Source of the DNA: Thalassolituus sp034111725
Lineage (GTDB): Bacteria > Pseudomonadota > Gammaproteobacteria > Pseudomonadales > Oceanobacteraceae
Reading direction: 5' to 3'
Length of the DNA stretch: 64,000 bases
Assembly (NCBI RefSeq): GCF_034111725.1
Contig: NZ_JAWUWR010000069.1
Span: 8,852-72,851, forward strand
Under the pieces are notes generated by a model that made no database searches, had not been told where the DNA came from, and saw only the letters and a list, made by a program, of their open reading frames with translations. The position numbers were made by a program, and so were the translations under genes. This document shows, one piece after another, positions 27,026 to 34,972 of the stretch; the first letter of the stretch is position 1, and the number at the start of each line of letters is the position of its first letter.

Positions 27026-27086
27026 CTGTCATAAAAATGAAGTCGTTTTGTCATGTAATAGAACTGTCATCAAACGCGGGTATGGT
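27026..27086 (+). promoter_or_regulatory. clustered Pho boxes and -10 hexamer before the DUF3450-TtpC-ExbBD-TonB operon
   Basis: CTGTCAT (27026), ATGAAGT (27037) and TTGTCAT (27048) are in 11-bp phase. A second box in another phase is ATGTAAT (27053), AGAA, CTGTCAT (27064-27070). Exactly 10 bases later is TATGGT (27081-27086), a 4/6 match to the -10. A further CTGTCGT lies at 27011. The density of near-consensus half-sites and the spacing argue for PhoB control of the energiser operon. Confidence 0.65.
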
Positions 27087-27151
27087 GTCTCAGAATTTTT
27101 AAGTAGTTGCCTCCGCTCTAGCGTAGGCCGACGTCACCATAGGTAACCATC

Positions 27152-27940
27152 ATGGCCAAGCCAATGCGATCCAAAACTCTTTTAGTTACTGCGTTGCTTA
27201 GTGCAAGCGCAGTAATCGGCAGCTCGGCTGCATACGCTGCAAACACAGTAGATAAAGCCCTTAACGAAGGTGTAGAGCGTGTTGCTAACGCGCAGAAATC
27301 GCAGCAAAAAATAGATTCAATTGATAGCACTACACGTGAAGCTGAGCGTGAATACCGTGCCATCGCCAAAGAAATTGAAGGCTTAAACGTCTACGTTTCC
27401 CAGTTGGATCGTCAATTAAATGCCCAGCAAAGCGAACTGGTTAATATTGAAACCAGTATTGAGCAAGTGACCTTGGTCGAGCGCCAGATTACGCCTTTGA
27501 TGTTGCGTATGATTGATGCCATTGATCAATTTGTCGCTGCAGATGTACCTTTTTTGAAAGAAGAAAGATCAAAGCGCGTCGCTAAATTAAAAGATTTAAT
27601 GGGCCGTTCTGACGTTACCGTTGCCGAGAAATATCGCAAGGTAATGGAAGCTTACCAAGCTGAAGTTGACTACGGTCGCACGATTGAATCGTATCGTGGC
27701 AGCCTAGCGAATAACGGCACTGAACGCGAAGTGGATTTCCTTCGTGTTGGACGTATTGCCTTAATGTATCAGTCATTGGATGGCCAAGAATTAGGTATGT
27801 GGAATACCGCTAGTAATGCTTGGGAGCCGATGGATGCGGCTTATAAAAGTAAATTAATTGCGGGTATTCGTATCGCCCGTGAACAAGCCGCTCCAGATCT
27901 TATTAAAGTACCGGTTGCCGCCCCACAGGAGGCCTACTAA
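27152..27940 (+). CDS. DUF3450 periplasmic coiled-coil protein of the TonB2-type system
   Basis: 262 residues with a signal peptide (SKTLLVTALLSASAVIGSSAAYA-AN). Residues about 40-110 are heptad-like coiled coil (KSQQKIDSIDSTTREAEREYRAIAKEIEG, VSQLDRQLNAQQSELVNIETSIEQV), followed by a globular part with YQAEVDYGRTIESYRG and FLRVGRIALMYQSLDGQELGMWN, which mark the DUF3450 family. These proteins are commonly encoded directly before TtpC-type genes. Its stop overlaps the next start by one base (TAATG). It probably contacts the periplasmic coiled coil of TtpC and tunes energy transfer; no biochemical role is known to me. Confidence 0.85.
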   Translation: MAKPMRSKTLLVTALLSASAVIGSSAAYAANTVDKALNEGVERVANAQKSQQKIDSIDSTTREAEREYRAIAKEIEGLNVYVSQLDRQLNAQQSELVNIETSIEQVTLVERQITPLMLRMIDAIDQFVAADVPFLKEERSKRVAKLKDLMGRSDVTVAEKYRKVMEAYQAEVDYGRTIESYRGSLANNGTEREVDFLRVGRIALMYQSLDGQELGMWNTASNAWEPMDAAYKSKLIAGIRIAREQAAPDLIKVPVAAPQEAY

Positions 27941-29316
27941 TGAAATTATCTAACCTATTTCTAGCTGCAGCTTTAGCTCTTAGCTTAGTTCCTTCAGTGA
28001 ATGCCGAGCCAGTTGGTGTCGATTCTTTGTTGAACCTAGTTGAGCAAGGGCAAGCGCGTGACGATAAAGCGTTTAAAGCACGTTTAAATGAATTTAATCA
28101 GTCGCGTGCGCAGCAAGAAAAAATGCTGGCTGATGCCAAAGCAGAACGCGCTCGCCTTGAAAATTTAAGTGCGACTAAAGAAGGTCAGTTTCGCGACCAA
28201 GAAACCAAAATTGCAGATGCCCAAGAGCGCTTAACCAACCGTATGGGTAGCTTGAAAGAGTTATTCGGCGTTCTGCAACAAGTGGCTGGCGATACTAAAG
28301 CTGTTTTTGAAGGTTCTGTGGTTAGCTCTGAATTACCTGGTCGCGAAGCATTTTTAACCGACCTTATTCAAACGGCGGGATCTACTTCTAAGTTGCCGTC
28401 GATCGAAGAACTAGAAAAGCTTTGGTTCGAAATGCAGCGTGAAGCAACGTATAGCGGTCGTATCTCTAAGTACAATGCTGAAGTTGTATTGCCTTCAGGT
28501 GAAACCGTTGCACGTCCAGTGGTTCGCATTGGCGGCTTTAATGCTGTGTCTGGCGGTAAGTATCTAAACTGGGATCTAGAAACGGGTCGCTTGGTTGAGC
28601 TTGATAAGCAACCGGGTAGCCGTTACACCGACCCAGCGGCTGAATTAGAAGCGGCTACTGGCTCGGCTATGACTGGCTTTTGGATTGATCCATCACGCGG
28701 TCAGTTATTAAAAATTATGGGTCAATCACCAGAGCTTGGAGATCGTGTTGATCAAGGTGGTGTGGTTGGTTACATCATTATTGTTTTAGGCGCTATCGGT
28801 ATTGCTTTAGCTATCTGGCGCATGATTGTTCTTAACCTTGAAGCGATGCGCATTCGTGCACAAATGAATAACGAAAGTGCAAACGAAAATAATGCGTTGG
28901 GTCGTGTTATGGCGGTATATAACGCCAATAATAAAGCCGATACCGAAACATTAGAATTGCATTTAGGTGAAGCTATTGCGGCTGAAATTCCGCGCCTAAC
29001 TCGCGCTATTGGTTGGATTAAAATCATCTCTGTTGTGGCGCCGCTGTTGGGTCTACTGGGTACGGTAACCGGTATGATCGACGTATTCGAAACTATGTCT
29101 TTATTCGGCACTGGCGATCCTAAATTAATGGCGGGTGGTATTTCTCAAGCCTTGGTGACCACTGTTCTCGGTCTAGTTGCGGCGATTCCTTGTGTGTTCT
29201 TACACACATTAACGAATAACCGTAGCCGTGAATTAATGATGATTCTGGAAGAGCGCGCCACAGGGATTTTGGCACGCCAATCAGAACAGACTCAGTCACC
29301 AGCTAAAGCGGCGTAA
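27940..29316 (+). CDS. TtpC-like MotA/TolQ/ExbB proton-channel protein with periplasmic coiled coil
   Basis: 458 residues: signal peptide (NLFLAAALALSLVPSVNA), a long charged coiled coil (about 30-110, with EKMLADAKAERARLENLSATKEG), a periplasmic globular region, then three membrane helices. The last two carry the ExbB/TolQ core: IKIISVVAPLLGLLGTVTGMIDVFETM and GGISQALVTTVLGLVAAIPCVF. This layout (ExbB fold with a large periplasmic N domain) is that of TtpC, a required fourth component of Vibrio-type TonB2 complexes. It should sit in the inner membrane with the small ExbB, ExbD and TonB encoded next, linking proton flow to receptors. Confidence 0.88.
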   Translation: MKLSNLFLAAALALSLVPSVNAEPVGVDSLLNLVEQGQARDDKAFKARLNEFNQSRAQQEKMLADAKAERARLENLSATKEGQFRDQETKIADAQERLTNRMGSLKELFGVLQQVAGDTKAVFEGSVVSSELPGREAFLTDLIQTAGSTSKLPSIEELEKLWFEMQREATYSGRISKYNAEVVLPSGETVARPVVRIGGFNAVSGGKYLNWDLETGRLVELDKQPGSRYTDPAAELEAATGSAMTGFWIDPSRGQLLKIMGQSPELGDRVDQGGVVGYIIIVLGAIGIALAIWRMIVLNLEAMRIRAQMNNESANENNALGRVMAVYNANNKADTETLELHLGEAIAAEIPRLTRAIGWIKIISVVAPLLGLLGTVTGMIDVFETMSLFGTGDPKLMAGGISQALVTTVLGLVAAIPCVFLHTLTNNRSRELMMILEERATGILARQSEQTQSPAKAA

Positions 29317-29321
29317 CCATT

Positions 29322-29843
29322 ATGTTCGGTGAATTTTACGAACCGGTTTATCTGTTTATGGAGCGTGGAGGCGATGTCCTCTACGCCATCTTCGGATTAA
29401 TCCTGATCTTGTGGTTGATGGTCCTAGAGCGTGCTGGTTACTTTATTTTCTCTCACCGTGCTGCATTAGCAGCAGCTAAGCAAGAGTGGGAAGCACGTAA
29501 AGAACGCACATCTTGGGCAGCTCATCAAATTCGTCACGAGTTAATTACAAGCCTAAATATTGGCTTACAAGCGAATATGAGCACCATCAAAATGCTTATT
29601 GGCTTAGCGCCTTTATTTGGTTTACTCGGCACGGTAACTGGCATGATTGAAGTATTTGATGTGATGGCTTTTATCGGTAATGGCAGCCCTAAAGCGATGG
29701 CTTCGGGGATTTCGAAGGCAACTATCCCAACGATGGCTGGGATGGTTGGCGCACTTACTGGTGTATTTGCTCAGTCGCTGCTTGATCGTTATATCAAACG
29801 CGAAAAAATTAGGCTCGAAGACCAATTAACCTTCGACCATTAA
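29322..29843 (+). CDS. exbB: ExbB-type proton channel subunit (TonB2 system)
   Basis: 173 residues with three hydrophobic helices: VLYAIFGLILILWLMVLERAGYFIF, IKMLIGLAPLFGLLGTVTGMIEVFDVMAF and ISKATIPTMAGMVGALTGVFAQSLL. The GLLGTVTGMI motif is the MotA/TolQ/ExbB channel signature. It is short, as the ExbB2 proteins of TtpC-containing systems are. It forms the pentameric inner-membrane channel around ExbD and uses the proton gradient. Five bases separate it from the TtpC gene. Confidence 0.92.
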   Translation: MFGEFYEPVYLFMERGGDVLYAIFGLILILWLMVLERAGYFIFSHRAALAAAKQEWEARKERTSWAAHQIRHELITSLNIGLQANMSTIKMLIGLAPLFGLLGTVTGMIEVFDVMAFIGNGSPKAMASGISKATIPTMAGMVGALTGVFAQSLLDRYIKREKIRLEDQLTFDH

Positions 29844-29858
29844 CAGAGACTTTTTGCT

Positions 29859-30269
29859 ATGAAACGTAGTTTCTCAAATTTGACCCCAGCAGCAGAAGAA
29901 GGCGAGATCGATATCACGCCAATGCTCGACGTGGTTTTTATTATGCTGATTTTCTTTATCGTAACGGCATCGTTCGTTAAAGAATCTGGTATCGAAGTTA
30001 ATCGCCCAGATGCAAGCACAGCGCAATCTAAGCCGCGTGCCAATATTTTGATCGGCATTAACGATATGAATGAAATTTGGATCAATAAGCGTCGCGTTGA
30101 TGCGAGTCAGGTACGCGCTAACATCGAGCGTATGCACGCGGAAAATCCTCAAGGAACCGTGGTAATTCAGGCCGATGAAGACGCGACTACCAAGACTCTC
30201 GTTGCGGTTATGGATGCGGCACGTCAAGCAGGTGTTTACGACGTATCCTTGGCTACAGAGGAGCGCTGA
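29859..30269 (+). CDS. exbD: ExbD-type biopolymer transport subunit (TonB2 system)
   Basis: 136 residues. A short cytosolic N terminus is followed by the single membrane helix ITPMLDVVFIMLIFFIVTA, with the essential proton-carrying Asp at about residue 24, then a periplasmic domain (ANILIGINDMNEIWINKRRVDASQVRANIERM…GTVVIQADEDATTKTLVAVMDAARQAG). It works inside the ExbB pentamer. It lies 15 bases after exbB and 2 bases before tonB, so the genes are one operon. Confidence 0.93.
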   Translation: MKRSFSNLTPAAEEGEIDITPMLDVVFIMLIFFIVTASFVKESGIEVNRPDASTAQSKPRANILIGINDMNEIWINKRRVDASQVRANIERMHAENPQGTVVIQADEDATTKTLVAVMDAARQAGVYDVSLATEER

Positions 30270-30271
30270 TT

Positions 30272-30916
30272 ATGTCTGCAGCAATCTCTACGATGCCTGC
30301 AACCTTATTGCGTTTCGCTATTGCACTGGTGGTGGCAGTTGTTGCCACCTTTGCGGTGTTTTGGATGATGCAAAGTTTAATTAGTACCGGTGGGTCGGTA
30401 TTAAACGAACAAGATTTTGGTCGTATTCAAAGCTTTGTGATGGATAAGCCTGATGATGATGTGCAGACCAAAGAGCGCGCCCCGAAAAAGCCGCCAGTAG
30501 CACAAAAAGAACCACCGAAACCCGATATGCCGAAGCCAGAAATGTCGCAGGCAGATACGTCCAGCATGGATATGGGCGGTTTTCAGATGGCGAATAATTT
30601 AACCGTTGATGCGGGATTAACGGGCGGAACAGGCGACGGTGAGTATTTACCGATTGTTAAGGTTGCGCCGACGTATCCTCGTCGTGCAGCCCAACGCGGC
30701 ATTGAAGGGTATGTGGTAGTTGAGTTTACGGTGTCGACCTTAGGGACCGTGATTAATCCTACAGTGATTGAATCTGACCCCCCAGGGGTATTCGATAGCG
30801 CAGCTATTAATGCCGCCAGTAAATTCAAGTACAAGCCGAAAATGGTGAACGGTACGCCGGTAGAAGTTCCCGGTGTACGAAACATCATCCGTTTTGAGTT
30901 GGATAAAAGCCGATAG
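30272..30916 (+). CDS. tonB: TonB-family energy transducer (TonB2 type)
   Basis: 214 residues: one N-terminal membrane helix (RFAIALVVAVVATFAVFWMM), a short Pro/Lys-rich spacer (about 65-95, KKPPVAQKEPPKPDMPKPE), and a C-terminal TonB domain beginning LPIVKVAPTYPRRAAQRGIEGYVVVEFTV and ending VPGVRNIIRFELDKS. The spacer is short compared with E. coli TonB, as in TonB2 proteins that depend on TtpC. It spans the periplasm to contact TonB boxes of receptors, most likely the receptor encoded at 22.4 kb and perhaps the one at 4.4 kb. Confidence 0.92.
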   Translation: MSAAISTMPATLLRFAIALVVAVVATFAVFWMMQSLISTGGSVLNEQDFGRIQSFVMDKPDDDVQTKERAPKKPPVAQKEPPKPDMPKPEMSQADTSSMDMGGFQMANNLTVDAGLTGGTGDGEYLPIVKVAPTYPRRAAQRGIEGYVVVEFTVSTLGTVINPTVIESDPPGVFDSAAINAASKFKYKPKMVNGTPVEVPGVRNIIRFELDKSR

Positions 30917-30928
30917 AGGGCTAATGCT

Positions 30929-32227
30929 ATGAAAAAATTAACGTTAACTTGCTTATTATCTAGCATGGTTTTGACTGCCACTATTGCTGCAACACCGATT
31001 ATCTCGGTTGCTCAAGCGGCAGAAGGAAGTTCCAGTGAAGCGTCTTCTAAGCGGGTGCGTAGAACTCAGACCTTGCGTCCTGAGATTTATGAGAAATTAG
31101 AAGCTGCACGAGTTCATGCAGATGAAGGCAGGCCGACGGAAGCTCTCAATGCATTGGCCGCTCTTGAAAAGCGTAAGCGTAACTCTTACGAACAGGCGAT
31201 GACTTACAACATGTATGCCTACGTCTATTTTAACCAAGAGCAATTGGATAAAGCTGCGCAGGCATACGAACAAGTGCTAGCGGTCAATAATATTCCGGAG
31301 AGCTTGGAGCAAACCACTCAATACAGCTTAGCAAAGCTGTATCTAATGGGGGAGAAGTACGAGAAGGCTATTTCAGCTTTGAATAAATGGTTTGCCATGG
31401 TAGCTGAACCTGGTAGTGAAGCCTTTATCTTACGTGCGCAGATGAATTTTCAATTAGAAAGATATGCGGCGGCATTGCCGGATGTAGAAAAAGCCATTGC
31501 CATGAAAAAAGAGCAAGGCAATCCACCAGAAAACTGGTTTTTGTTAGAGCGTGCGGCGCTGTATCAAAATAAAGACTTTAAAGGCTTAGCACGTTGTTTA
31601 AAAGACTTAGTATCTTTGTATCCTAAAGGTGATTACTGGGTACAACTAGCGGCAGTATATAGCGAGTTAGGGCAGCCTAAAAAGGAACTATCCGCTCTCG
31701 AAACGGCTTACGACCAAAAGCTACTGACGCGTGAAAATGAGCGTATTAATTTAGCTCAAGCCTTACTAGGGCAGGATGTTCCCTTTAAGGCCGCCATAGT
31801 AATTAAAACGGGCATGGATGAGGGCGTGATTGAATTGTCTGCACGCAATTTATCTTTGTTGGGCGATGCTTGGATGCTTGCTAAAGAATACGAAAAAGCC
31901 ATTGAAATTATGGGTAAGGCTGCGGAAAAATCGCAAAGTGGTAAGGATTACTACAAACTTGCGCAAATTCATACCGAGCGTCAAGAGTGGGAGTTAGCGT
32001 TAAATAATGTTGATAAGGCGATTAAGTTGGGTGGGTTAAATACACCTTCTCAGGCACTTATCCTCAAGGGTCTAGCCTTATACAATTTGAACGAGTTGGA
32101 TCATGCTGCGGCTGTGTTTGCTGATGCGGCTGAGTACACTGAGGCCAGTGCCGCAGCTCGTCAGTGGGAAGATTACATTGACAGCGAACGTAAACGTTTA
32201 GAATATATGGCGTCTTCAGAGCTTTAA
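30929..32227 (+). CDS. periplasmic tetratricopeptide-repeat protein of the TonB2 operon
   Basis: 432 residues with a signal peptide (LTCLLSSMVLTATIAATPIISVAQA-AE). TPR units follow one another: YEQAMTYNMYAYVYFNQEQLDKAAQAYEQVL, YSLAKLYLMGEKYEKAISALNKWF, AFILRAQMNFQLERYAAALPDVEKAI, and near the end YKLAQIHTERQEWELALNNVDKAIKLGG. A TPR protein closes many TtpC-ExbB-ExbD-TonB operons, presumably as a scaffold in the periplasm. It begins 12 bases after tonB and ends before a strong terminator. Its exact partner is unknown. Confidence 0.88.
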   Translation: MKKLTLTCLLSSMVLTATIAATPIISVAQAAEGSSSEASSKRVRRTQTLRPEIYEKLEAARVHADEGRPTEALNALAALEKRKRNSYEQAMTYNMYAYVYFNQEQLDKAAQAYEQVLAVNNIPESLEQTTQYSLAKLYLMGEKYEKAISALNKWFAMVAEPGSEAFILRAQMNFQLERYAAALPDVEKAIAMKKEQGNPPENWFLLERAALYQNKDFKGLARCLKDLVSLYPKGDYWVQLAAVYSELGQPKKELSALETAYDQKLLTRENERINLAQALLGQDVPFKAAIVIKTGMDEGVIELSARNLSLLGDAWMLAKEYEKAIEIMGKAAEKSQSGKDYYKLAQIHTERQEWELALNNVDKAIKLGGLNTPSQALILKGLALYNLNELDHAAAVFADAAEYTEASAAARQWEDYIDSERKRLEYMASSEL

Positions 32228-32251
32228 TCTTAGGCTTTAAGACAATGTTTT

Positions 32252-32290
32252 TACCCCGTCTGTATTCGTACAGCGGGGTATTTTTGTTTT
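32252..32290 (+). terminator. intrinsic terminator closing the TonB2 operon
   Basis: Outer stem TACCCCG/CGGGGTA and inner stem CTGTA/TACAG capped by a TTCG tetraloop, with one bulged T, followed by TTTTTGTTTT. It also separates the operon from the convergent thioesterase gene. Confidence 0.92.
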
Positions 32291-32310
32291 GGCGCTACTG
32301 GTTTGAAGAG

Positions 32311-32793
32311 TTACTTTTTCTTCGGTGTCCAAGCCCAGATCATTTCAGCTTTTACGGTTTCTGTTCCCGTCTCATCGGTAATAACCACAGGAACGGAAAT
32401 GTCGCCTTTGGGTGTGTTGCGAACGTATTCAAGTTGCTCGTCACTAAAACTTGCAACGGCGGTCATATCACCTGATGCACGCTTTAAATAGGTCAGCTCC
32501 ATACTACGAATCACTAAGATACGATCATCGGGAACGGTCATGCCTGCCATAAAGCCAGTCGCAGATTCAGCTAATAGCGCCATGGCTGCGGCATGAACGC
32601 TACCGATATGGTTTTGCACTTTACGGCGATTCTTCAAACGAATAACACAGGTTTCTGGGCGCAGTGTTTCTACTCGACACGATGCAGTACCTGCAAATCG
32701 AATAATTTTCCCTAAAACAAAGGAACGAACGGTAGGTTGCAGGCCGCTAGGTAGACGTTCGATTTTGCTCATAACTTTGCTAAGACGGTTCAT
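32311..32793 (-). CDS. DUF4442 hotdog-fold thioesterase-like protein
   Basis: 160 residues. The central stretch NHIGSVHAAAMALLAESATGFMAG is the long hotdog helix seen in PaaI/DUF4442 acyl-CoA thioesterase-like proteins, with the Asn-His pair and the Glu that usually polarise the thioester. Basic residues at the N terminus are a family feature. It probably hydrolyses an acyl-CoA in the cytosol; the substrate is not known. Monocistronic, convergent with the TonB2 operon. Confidence 0.78.
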   Translation of the reverse strand: MNRLSKVMSKIERLPSGLQPTVRSFVLGKIIRFAGTASCRVETLRPETCVIRLKNRRKVQNHIGSVHAAAMALLAESATGFMAGMTVPDDRILVIRSMELTYLKRASGDMTAVASFSDEQLEYVRNTPKGDISVPVVITDETGTETVKAEMIWAWTPKKK

Positions 32794-32828
32794 ATGTTAC
32801 TCGTTTATAGGTTGTATTGGGCCATAGG

Positions 32829-33259
32829 CTAGCGCGCAGCCGGCAGTGTGTACATGGCCGTTACGTCTTTGTGTCGACGTCGACTTTGCAAGATGATTTT
32901 CTTTAGCATATCTGACAGATCGGCATCTGCTACAGGAATAAAGCCTAGCCGCGTTGATACCAGTCATTCAGATGTGGTAATTGTAGCAAATAGAGAGGGA
33001 TGTTCGCATGATGGCTTGCCCATAGGTCTATGGCATGGCTTATGACGTGGGTACCATAACCTTGCTTGCGCAGCAATGGCAAAGTACATACATGGCGAAT
33101 GAGTCCATATTCGGGATTTATTTGAATGCGTGCGACGCTGACTAACTCGGCTTCTAAATAGACGCCAGGCAGTAAATCAGAAGGCGCGGCGCGCCCAGAA
33201 CATGCGGCGGCTTTGTATAGTTTGTTGGCCCCTGCAATAGAGGCCAAACCTAATAGCAT
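32829..33259 (-). pseudogene. GNAT-family acetyltransferase broken by a 2-base frameshift
   Basis: Reading from the ATG at 33259, the protein has the acetyl-CoA pocket LRKQGYGTHVISHAI and continues to LNDWYQRG before an early TAG at 32947-32945. Removing one CG from the CGCG at about 32950-32953 restores LNDWYQRLGFIPVADADLSD and a normal C terminus to a TAG at 32831-32829, about 142 residues, the usual GNAT size. The Y-x-R-x-G-F ending is a GNAT hallmark, so the two halves belong together. The start lies one base past the stop of the hydrolase gene, so they were co-transcribed. Recent mutation or sequence error. Confidence 0.8.
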
Positions 33260-33260
33260 A

Positions 33261-34220
33261 TTATTTGGTGGAGGCGATAAATTCGGATAAGACGTGAGCA
33301 CTTTCTTCCGGTATTTCTAGCATAGGGGCGTGACCAACGTTCGGAAATAGTGAAACTTGCGCGTGCGGTAGGTATTGTTTAAATACTGGAACAGCCGATA
33401 CATCAAGTATGCGATCTTTTTCTCCCCACATAATTAGCACTGGCATGGTTGCTTTTGCGGCTAAGGTTTCGGGGAAGTTACTCTCATTCATACGGGTGCG
33501 AGTCGCGAGTAAATCGGTAAAAATCTCTTGGTTAATTTCAGCACGATTGATTGTTTCACGCGCAAGGGCTGGACGTAGAGGCCATGGCAAAAATGGCTGT
33601 ATTTCCATAACCATTTGCATGCGCTTCTCAAAACTCTCTTCATCAGTTGCGATTAGCGGATTGGTGCCTCGCTCCAGTGCTTCGTAGTATTCGCTTTTGT
33701 TCTCACCATCGATACCTGCGGAATCCATTAGTGTCAGGCTCAAAACTTGCTCTGGGTGATTGACCGCATAAATAGCGCTAATAGCACCGCCCATAGAATT
33801 TCCAGCGATATGGAATTGGTTTAGACCCAAGTGAGCGACCAGCGCGTGTAGGCGTTGTGACTGTAACTCTAAATCGTAATTACCACTTGTTGGAGCGGGA
33901 GTATCACCATGTCCAGCTAAGTCTGGAATGATTAGGTGATAATCATCGGGTAATTCCATTGCGAATTTTAACCAAGCATCTTTATTTGCTGAAAATCCAT
34001 GCACCAACATAACGGCGGGCCCGCTGCCTTTGCGTTCAAGGTAGGTCATGTCGACATCTACCGTATGTGTCTTTTCGACTTCTAGATGAACGGCTCCGCG
34101 GCCCAAATCAATGACTTTAGAATATAAAGCGTTTTGTTGGCTGTTGGTGCACCCAGTGGTTAATACGGCAAAAAAAATGGCGCAGCCAAATAGTGATTGA
34201 GCGAGATTAAAGCGTTTCAT
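33261..34220 (-). CDS. alpha/beta-hydrolase lipoprotein (lipase/esterase-like)
   Basis: 319 residues with a lipoprotein signal (FFAVLTTGCTNS, Cys about 24). The alpha/beta hydrolase core is complete: oxyanion loop VMLVHGFSANKDAW, nucleophile elbow AGNSMGGAIS, Asp in MWGEKDRILD and His in FPNVGHAPML. It resembles the secreted lipase/esterases of Moraxella and Pseudomonas (LipG-like). It is probably anchored in the outer membrane and cleaves esters there. The broken GNAT gene follows within 2 bases, and a gene of unknown function precedes by 16 bases on the same strand. Confidence 0.88.
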   Translation of the reverse strand: MKRFNLAQSLFGCAIFFAVLTTGCTNSQQNALYSKVIDLGRGAVHLEVEKTHTVDVDMTYLERKGSGPAVMLVHGFSANKDAWLKFAMELPDDYHLIIPDLAGHGDTPAPTSGNYDLELQSQRLHALVAHLGLNQFHIAGNSMGGAISAIYAVNHPEQVLSLTLMDSAGIDGENKSEYYEALERGTNPLIATDEESFEKRMQMVMEIQPFLPWPLRPALARETINRAEINQEIFTDLLATRTRMNESNFPETLAAKATMPVLIMWGEKDRILDVSAVPVFKQYLPHAQVSLFPNVGHAPMLEIPEESAHVLSEFIASTK

Positions 34221-34236
34221 GATAGTCCTCGGGTTA

Positions 34237-34902
34237 TTATTTTGTCAGTGCAGCAGAGAGTTCATTTACTTGCTGAATAGCGCCAAGTAGATCCTCGGCA
34301 TCCAGTAACACTCCCGGTTGGCAGGCGAGTAGCATGCCATCTGACCATTCAATGTGAAGGTGCGGATGTGCCAAAAGCCAATCTATGGCCTCATAAGATA
34401 ACCATTGCTTCATATGATGCACAGGTTCAGATTGAATAGACCAAGAAACTAGTTGGCTCGGCTTATCGTCGCGATCATGGATTTTTAACGGTGCTTTGAG
34501 CTGATCGGTGAAGGTATCGAGGGCTAACCAGCGCTTGTGACTCAAGGCGATACGACCGCGGAAGGCGAGCGGACATTCTACAATAATCAACGTTTGCGTA
34601 TAGGTTTGGCTAGCCGCAATGATGGTGCAGTCGAATACAGTAATTTTTTTAGTGTCATGGTCGGTTGTTAACGTACCTTCAATAAAGTGCGGACAATGAC
34701 GATACTGACTGCAGGTTAAAATTAAAAAGTCAGCGCTGCGGATACGACTATCGGCGGCGACGTAGGGTTCGTAGCGATAGCCTTGTTGATGAGCGAGAAT
34801 GCGTAACTTTCCACCTCTGCGACCTCGGTCGACTACCATTGGTAGCACTAGCAGGCCGATAATAACGGCAATAATGAGAATGCTTAAAACGAAGGTGGCC
34901 AT
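34237..34902 (-). CDS. hypothetical membrane-anchored protein
   Basis: 221 residues, not recognised. One N-terminal helix (FVLSILIIAVIIGLLVLPMVV, about 4-24) is followed by RGRRGGKL and a soluble domain of mixed strands and helices (ITVFDCTIIAASQTYTQTLIIVECPLAFRG). The positive-inside rule places the soluble part in the cytosol. It lies 16 bases before the lipase-like gene and is probably in the same operon. Coding character looks like the neighbours. Confidence 0.65.
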   Translation of the reverse strand: MATFVLSILIIAVIIGLLVLPMVVDRGRRGGKLRILAHQQGYRYEPYVAADSRIRSADFLILTCSQYRHCPHFIEGTLTTDHDTKKITVFDCTIIAASQTYTQTLIIVECPLAFRGRIALSHKRWLALDTFTDQLKAPLKIHDRDDKPSQLVSWSIQSEPVHHMKQWLSYEAIDWLLAHPHLHIEWSDGMLLACQPGVLLDAEDLLGAIQQVNELSAALTK

Positions 34903-34972
34903 TGCGGCTCCTGATGAGCTTACTCAGTGTAATATGCCTACTTTCTAACTTGATGTTAAGGAACGCTTTGTC

